A DNA stretch of 64,000 nt from Alopecurus myosuroides. Lineage: Eukaryota > Streptophyta > Magnoliopsida > Poales > Poaceae. Location of the stretch: assembly GCA_028641055.1 (NCBI GenBank), contig CM054059.1, positions 106,280,263 to 106,344,262 of the forward strand, given 5' to 3'. Below the pieces are notes generated by a model, which was given only the letters and a program-made list of their open reading frames with translations, was not told where the DNA came from and did no database searches. Of the stretch, positions 57,852 to 64,000 are shown piece after piece. The stretch's first letter is position 1; the number at the start of each line of letters is the position of its first letter. The translations under genes were made by a program, and so were the position numbers.

Positions 57852-59496
57852 TGATATCCCACAAGTATAGGGGATCGTGTGTAACCTTTTAGATAATTAA
57901 GAGTGTCGAACCCAACGAGGAGCTAAAGGTAGGATAATATTCTCTCAAGTTCAATCAACCATCGATAAAACCCTACATTACACTAAACGTTTGCATTATC
58001 TAGGAAATAAAACTAGAGCAATAATACAGGTATGAGAGATAGCTTTGAAAGAGAATAAATACAAGAAAGTAAATGTTAGTGCTGCAGCAATAAAATATAC
58101 TAAGTAACCATAAACTAACAGTACCATGAGTGTGGAAAAGTGGTCATAATTATGGTGGCTTTTTCCAAGATTAATTAGTGAAGATATCGGGTTCATTGTC
58201 TTTGATGCAGTTTTCTCTGTGGGAGAGGCAAAGCTAACAAGATCTCACTATCCAATGATTGAAATAATTATGATTGGAACTCTAGCAAACATCCGTAACT
58301 ACTATAAGATACATTAAGGTAAAAATACCCAACCATAGCCTTAACTTAATGGTCCTCTTACTCCCATACGTGCAACTAACCGGTTTGAGTCCTTAGGTTT
58401 CTGTCACTCCGGCAGAACTACGCCCCTTCCTTTGAACATACTACTAACCCTATGGTCTTGATCCAAGCACGCACAAATATAATGGACACCAAAGGACAGT
58501 ACCATATCAACATACAACTCAAATGAACCAAAGACATTTAACCAGGCAATCAAAAGACAAATAAACTACACAAACATGACATAGATCATAGGATAAATAT
58601 TATAACACAAAACACCATGTTTACATAGGACGGATGAACCACTTAATACAAGGAGGAGATGATTATGGAGGTGTTGGTGAAGGCGGCATCATGGCGGAGA
58701 GGATGGAGAAGGGGCAGCACGTGAGGTGCACGTCGGCGCCGGCGGCGCAGGGGGCTCCTCCTGCGCCGGCCGGCCATCATGGGGGAGCGCCACCCCTTAG
58801 ACCCCTTACTCCATGGCTTCTTGGTGATGTAGATGAGCCCTCCCCCATGGAGATGAGACCATGGGGGAGGCATAATTCGTGGTTTTGGTGGCTGCCCAAG
58901 ACTTAGGGTTTTTCTCTCCTTATATATGATGGGACAATGCTCCCCGGCCCTCTGATGGATGGCCCCTTGATCCAAAGACTCTTGGGAACCTCTAGAACCT
59001 TCCTAGGGATCCCTCTCATCCCCAAAGTCGTGGCTTGGCCGAATCCATAAAATATGGTAAGAGTTGGACTCAATCCCGTCACCGATTCCCGTAATCCCGT
59101 AATCAGATATATATCCTCCAGTAAAATGGGTCCACAGGTCGCATACGAACTAGGATTGGGATGTTCTTGGGCTTAAATGAAAGGTATGGAAATGTCCAAC
59201 AACTTTGTAGCCAACTTTATCTTCAGTTGACGCTGTCTTTGGGGTAAAACTGACGATCTCTAAAAACTGTTGGTGGATAGATTTCAGGGAAGTCAGAGTC
59301 CTTTTCCAACAAGTCTCCTTTTGTGTTTTCTTGTTAATACCTACACATCAAAGAGTAAAACAAGAACATTGTGCACTCTTGTAAATATTAATAGGTTAGT
59401 CCAAATAAATCATAAATTTTATGTAAAAACAAGTGTCAAAAGCATAATATTAGCATGAAACAATCAAAAAAAAAAATATACGTTATGGACGTATCA
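57852..59496 (-). mobile_element. Element D, 5' LTR (1,645 bp)
   Basis: The 5' LTR beside the primer-binding site, ending TATGGACGTATCA. It keeps the 50-base segment between CCAAAG copies (58972-59027) missing from the other LTR. Telo-box at 58903-58911 and TATA-like sequence at 58919-58927 (minus). Confidence 0.92.
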
Positions 59497-59609
59497 ACCA
59501 CCGTCATCGTCATCCCGAGATCGGGAGGGTTCTAGAGCTCTCCCCGGCACCCTGCCGGGAGGGAAATTCATCACTGGAGGGGTCTACACCACCATGCCCT
59601 CCTCCGAAG
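59497..59609 (+). mobile_element. Element G, 3' LTR fragment 3
   Basis: Continues the G LTR after D (CCCGAGATCGGGAGGG), equivalent to about 39869-39978, up to the hAT-type insertion. The first five bases are the D target duplication. Confidence 0.88.
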
Positions 59610-60149
59610 TAGGGCTGGAATTAAAACTCGAAACTCGCGAGTTAAACGAGTAACTCGCAACTCGACTCGGCTCGGCTCGAACTCGTTGTCCAACGAGCCG
59701 AGTCGAGTTTTCGTTTTCGACAGTAAACGAGTTCAAGCTAAACGAGCCGAGTTTACAAGTACTCGTTTAGCTCGTTTAACTCGGTAAAACGAGTTTCTAA
59801 TGATATTCTCATATATGTGAACATATTTTTACTGATGATTGTAGTTTATTTAAAACAAATTATTTTATAGTGACACCTTTTCATCGATTATTATGATAAT
59901 TTTATTATACGTGCCCCAAATAATGAAAAATAATTATATATACAATATATAATATTGACTTTCTATAGTTTTACAAAATAAAAAAGTTAAACGAGTAGCT
60001 CGCGAGCTACTCGCGAGTTCACCGAGCCGAGCCGAGTTTTGATGTTAGACTCGTTTGTTGAACGAGTCGAGCCGAGCTCGACTCGTCAGTTGACCGAGCT
60101 TGAGCGAGTCGAGCCGAGCTGGCTCGGCTCGGCTCGAATTCCAGCCCTA
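59610..60149. mobile_element. hAT-type MITE (540 bp) rich in ACTCG/CGAGC motifs
   Basis: The ends TAGGGCTGGAATT...AATTCCAGCCCTA form a perfect 13-base inverted repeat, flanked by perfect 8-bp duplications CTCCGAAG (59602-59609 and 60150-60157), which are diagnostic of hAT transposition. The outer 150-200 bases are built of variants of ACTCG, GCTCG and AAACGAG that can fold back; the middle is AT-rich. No coding sequence. It lies in the 3' LTR of G and, being inserted in an intact-looking site, postdates it. Confidence 0.92.
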
Positions 60150-61202
60150 CTCCGAAGTGATGCGTGAGTAGTTCATCCCTGGACTACGAGTCCATAGCAG
60201 TAGCTAAATGGTTGTTCTCTCCACTTTGTGCCTCATGTTTCGATCTTGTGAGCTGCCTAACATGATCAAGATCATCTTTATGTAATGCTACATGTTGTGT
60301 TTGCTGGGATCTGATGAATGTTGAATGCTATGTCTTTTGATTATCAATCTATCATGTTATCTTCATGCTTATGTTATTTATGATCTTCCATGCTCTCCAT
60401 TTTTAGTAGATGCTCTGGCCACGTAGATGCTAGTAACTTCAAGAGGGAGTATTTATGCTCGATAGTGGGTTCATGCCTCCTTTGCATCTGTGCTCGAGTG
60501 ACAAAAACGTGACGGATGGAGGATGTGTTGTTGCCATTAGGGAGAAAACAACAATGCTTTATCTAAGGATGATGTTATTGTTTACATTACAAACTTTGCT
60601 TACTGCGATTATCTGTTGCTTGCAACCTAATACCCAACGTTTCTTTGGATGATATTCGGAGGGTGGATTTTTAGTCATAGATGCAGTTGGATGACGGTCT
60701 ATGTATTTTGTTGTAATACCCGCATGAATCACATAGTAATCTTTATGTCTTGCATATGCACTACGGTGCATCTTCATTTCTGTCAATTGTCCAGCTGTAA
60801 TTTGTTCACCACACATGTTATTTATCTTTCACGGAGAGACACCACTAGTGAACTATGGACCCCGGTCTATTTTACTCATACTGATAAAAAACCTATTGCT
60901 TTCATACTTCTTTCATATTGTTCCTACTGTTTTCCACACCATACGTTTAACCTCGTTGTGTTCAGCAAAACCGGTGACATTGACAACCTCACTGCTTCTT
61001 TGGCTCAAAGTGATTTGATTGTGTTGTGTAGGTTCCACGTTGGTGCTGAACCGATGGTGCGCCCTTCCACCTCAGCTGCATCAACCTTCAGAGATTGCTT
61101 GTCCTATTATGGTTGATTCAACCTTGGTTTCTTTTCTGAGGGAAAACTTGTCGCTGCACTCTTCACAACCTTTCTCTTGGGGATTACCAACGTCAGCCAT
61201 CA
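60150..61202 (+). mobile_element. Element G, 3' LTR fragment 4 (end)
   Basis: The last kilobase of the G LTR, matching 39979-41013, ending CGTCAGCCATCA. GTATG (61203-61207) completes the target duplication of G in F. The frame at 60649-61116 has a counterpart broken by changes in the 5' LTR (40470-40760), so I do not call it a gene. Confidence 0.92.
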
Positions 61203-62833
61203 GTATGGTGGACACATTTGGCAAACTTTGGTTTTTTGGGAGTTGGATGCACGGGTAGAGCTCGTACTCAGTACAGGTGGAGGCTAGCAAAGACTGAGAG
61301 CGACAAATCAAGAGAGCATAATGGCCATAATCATGCATAGAGACAAAACCATTATTGATCAAAGCATACATGGCATTGCAGGTCAAAAAATAAATGATCA
61401 TGGAGGCTATAGGTGACTGGTTTATATTCATAACATGGTGTGAGCATGCACCAAGTCAACCAAATAAAGCATTCAAAGGAGAATCCACAAAATTATGCTT
61501 TGATATGATAAAAACAACGCATGATTCTTTCAACAACACATTAAGAACTCTCAGATGTTTAGTACTAGTAATGCTACATCAATAATTACTAGGCATAGAA
61601 TTAGAATAACATCCAACATGACATGATAAAGTCTAGCCACAGTCTAAACAAGCTTCTATTTGCACCATTATAAGCATGAAATATTTTAGTCTTCTCCAAC
61701 ACCAATTAACTTGTTTGAAACAACTCTCATAGATAATATTCCTCAAAGACCAGAGAGATAATCATATATAACTGAAGCAAACTAACAATCTCTGAACAAA
61801 ATACGAGTGGAAAACAAGGGCTAAACGCAATACTAGAAAAAAGTGAACACTCACTAAACAATAAGAGTGAAAATTAGAGTGTTCTAAGCAATGAAAATGG
61901 AGTGTGTATATCTCCCACACAAGAATGCTAGGTTCCAACTAAGTTTATTGCAGCAAGGAAAAAAAAGAAAACAAAACAAAAACAAACAGACGCTCCAAGT
62001 AAAGTGCATATGATGTGACCGAATAAAAATATGGTTTGACTACAAGTGACCAGATAAGTTGCTGATGAAGAAGGGGATGCCTTGGGAATCCCCAAGCTTA
62101 GACGCTTGAGTCTTCTTAGAATTTGCTGGGATGAACCACGGGGGCATCCCCAAGCTTTGGCTTTTCACTCTTCTTGATCACATTATATCACCCGCTTCTC
62201 TTGACCCTTGAAAACTTCCTTCACACCAAACTCAAAGTAATTCTCATTAGAGGGTTAGTGCACAATGAAATATTGACATGTTCCCCTTCGAAATAAGCAT
62301 TATTAATAATTTTTAAACATTATCTAAAGCCAGTGATGTTTTGTGGAGCAAAGAAATCCACTCGACATAGTAAAACAGAAAATGCAAGCAAAAATGCAGA
62401 ATCTATCAAAACCAGAATAGTATGTAAAGACGAATTTTTTCGGGGCACTTACGTTTCTCAAATCAAAAAACGAAAAGCTAGAGAAGTTTCGGAATAAGCA
62501 CAAAATTTGCAGGTCCTTTTCATTTTTCTGTGGTTTTTACGATTTTATAAGGTGGACAGCAGAAATCTGTTTCCTGCGCAGAAATCCAAATCTAACCTCA
62601 ACTTTCACTAGAGACTTTACTTGGCACAGAATGCGAGAAAATAAATATACAAAGGAATTTCTACATAAGTAAACAACACCTTGACTCAAAGAAAACAGAT
62701 AAAAACACTGTAAAAATAAAACCATTGGTTATCTCCCAAAAAGTGCTTTTCATTAACGTCTTTTAGCTAGGCATGATAATTTGAGAAGACATCTAAAAAA
62801 AGATAATTTGAGAAGATGCTCACACAAGAAATA
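61203..62833 (-). mobile_element. Element F, internal region, right part (3' non-coding)
   Basis: Continues F after G. It holds two polypurine-like modules (62087-62099 and 62145-62157) and the conserved post-gag block (62723-62776), 58 bases after the end of the accessory frame. No reverse transcriptase or integrase motif. Confidence 0.8.
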
Positions 62834-63658
62834 TTAATTGAAGCAAAAGAGAGCATCAAGAAGCAAATATAGAACAAGTTTAAGTCTAACCCACTTCCTA
62901 TGAAAAAGAATCTTGTAGAAGAACAAGTCAATAAAGCACAAAGTGGCTAGCATAGGAGGACAAAATAAGTGCAAATTCAAAAAATTTAACATAAAGAGGG
63001 GAAACTTTATATTGTTGAGATGCATACGACTATGTTTCCCTCTCTCACAATAACTTTCAGTAGCATCATGGATGAAATTAACAATATAACTATCACATAA
63101 AACATTCTTATCATGATCAAGAATAAAATTATTATCATTACTCTCCACATAAGTAAAATCATTCTTATTAATAGTAGTTGGAGCAAATTCAACAAAATAG
63201 CTATCATTATTATTCTCATCGTAAATTGGAGGAATAGTGTAATCATAATGAACTTTATCCTCAACAGTAGATGGACTGAAAATAGCATGTTCATCATTGT
63301 AAACAACATATATAGGAGGCATATCATGATCACAATAAAATTTATCATCAATAGTAGGTGGAACTAGAATACCATAATCATTATAATCATCATATATTGG
63401 AGGCAAAGTATCATCAAATAAATTTCCTCCTCAAAACTTGGGGGATTAAAAATAATTTATTCATCAAAACCAGCTTCCCCAAGTTTAGAATTTTCTATAG
63501 CATTAGCAATAATGGTGTTCAAAAATTCATACTAATAACATTGATACTAGCATGCAAATAAAGTTCGATATGTTTTTTAATTTCCTATTCAAACACTTCA
63601 TGTCCTAACTTGAGATAAAGATTATAAAGCTCTCTCATATTTTTGTTGTTTTCCATTA
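62834..63658 (-). pseudogene. Element F accessory/gag-like frame, degraded
   Basis: The minus strand starts MENNKNMRELYNLYLKLG at 63658, a start I recognise from Athila-like elements of wheat relatives; its role is not established. It has an early stop (near 63598) and frame changes. It is open again as 190 codons (62834-63406) with tandem Tyr/Asp-rich units such as MPPIYDDYNDY and MPPIYVVYND. These are followed by NFIHDATESYCERGKHSR, a hydrophobic region and FHRKWVRLKLVLYLLLDALF. The hydrophobic tail may be a membrane segment. It sits where gag is expected, next to the primer-binding site, and could be a divergent gag or an accessory protein. Confidence 0.6.
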
Positions 63659-63802
63659 ATCCTAACTAGTAAAAATAAAAACAAGGAACAAGTAAAGATA
63701 AGCCTAACTAGTGAAAACAAGAAACAAAAATATATAATTACAGAATCTAAAGGAAATAACTTCGAGCACTCACAGAGGATGTGAGTACCTTCTAACTTAC
63801 CT

Positions 63803-63819
63803 TCCCCGCAACAACGCCA
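63803..63819 (-). other. Element F primer-binding site, tRNA-Asp-like
   Basis: Minus strand TGGCGTTGTTGCGGGGA, a diverged form of the tRNA-Asp complement (one base shorter), ten bases from the LTR. Confidence 0.82.
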
Positions 63820-63829
63820 GAAAAGAGCT

Positions 63830-64000
63830 TGATGTCTATGAACGCTTCTATTCTTGTAGACAGTGTTGGGCCTCCAAGTGCAGAGGTTTGTAGAACAATA
63901 GCAAGTTTCCCTTAAGTGGATTGCCCAAGGTTTATCGAACTCAGAAAGGAAGAGGTCAAAGATATCCCTCTCAAGCAACCTTGCAATTACTATACAAGAA
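63830..64000 (-). mobile_element. Element F, 5' LTR (cut by window end)
   Basis: Begins TGATGTCTATGAACGC on the plus strand and matches 24294 onward (for example GTTGGGCCTCCAAGTGCAGAG). Only 171 bases are in the window; the other flank in H is beyond it. Confidence 0.9.

Noticed and set aside
60649..61116. 155-codon frame in the G 3' LTR
   Set aside because: The same region of the 5' LTR (40470-40923) is broken into shorter frames, and the start lies inside LTR sequence. No known domain.
63007..63351. 114-codon frame rich in Ile/Leu/Met overlapping the F accessory frame
   Set aside because: Shadow of the degraded accessory frame in a biased AT-rich segment.

Overview
This window comes from a large, repeat-rich plant genome, almost certainly a grass of the wheat/barley/oat group (Pooideae). 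Evidence: LTRs that start TGATAYG or TGTAACAYCC, primer-binding sites for tRNA-Asp (TGGCGCCGTTGCCGGGGA) and initiator tRNA-Met (TGGTATCAGAGC), a PIF/Harbinger element with a TTA target duplication, and a relic of an ankyrin-repeat/PGG gene. No intact cellular gene, rRNA, tRNA or CRISPR array was found. Almost all of the sequence is nested transposable elements. Letters A1, C, D, E, F, G, H and I below are my own labels, not family names.

Layout. (1) 1-12395: element A1, plus strand. It has two nearly identical LTRs of about 6 kb (the left one is cut by the window edge) around a 1.85-kb internal region with no recognisable coding sequence. (2) 12396-14300: about 1.9 kb of non-TE sequence with a broken ankyrin/PGG gene (plus) and an unidentified gene-like reading frame (minus). 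(3) From 14301 to the window end, everything is inside one old Athila-like (Ty3/gypsy) element, H (plus). Its gag is split by a PIF/Harbinger element (14495-16565). Its protease is split by solo LTR I (17932-24242, TSD ATTGT), a distant relative of the A1 LTR. At 24294 it is interrupted by element F (minus), whose 5' LTR begins at 63830 and leaves the window.

Inside F. The 3' LTR of F is interrupted by E (25634-38332, TSD GAAAA), a tandem LTR-internal-LTR-internal-LTR array with 3.9-kb LTRs and two 478-bp internal domains. The internal region of F is interrupted by G (39438-61202, plus, TSD GTATG). The 3' LTR of G is in turn interrupted by C (44211-51692, minus), D (52001-59496, minus) and a 540-bp hAT-type MITE (59610-60149, TSD CTCCGAAG). 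The order of insertion is therefore H, then F, then E and G, then C, D and the MITE.

Coding capacity is minimal. C and G keep only gag/protease-like frames, both damaged. F keeps a broken accessory frame. D, E and A1 have no recognisable gag or pol. All seem to depend on proteins supplied by other elements. Recurrent non-coding structure stands out. There is a conserved block just after the gag/protease frames of F, G and C (and in D), repeated AAGCTTGGGGATG hairpin modules in the 3' non-coding regions, and telo-box motifs (AAACCCTAA) near putative promoters in several otherwise different LTRs.
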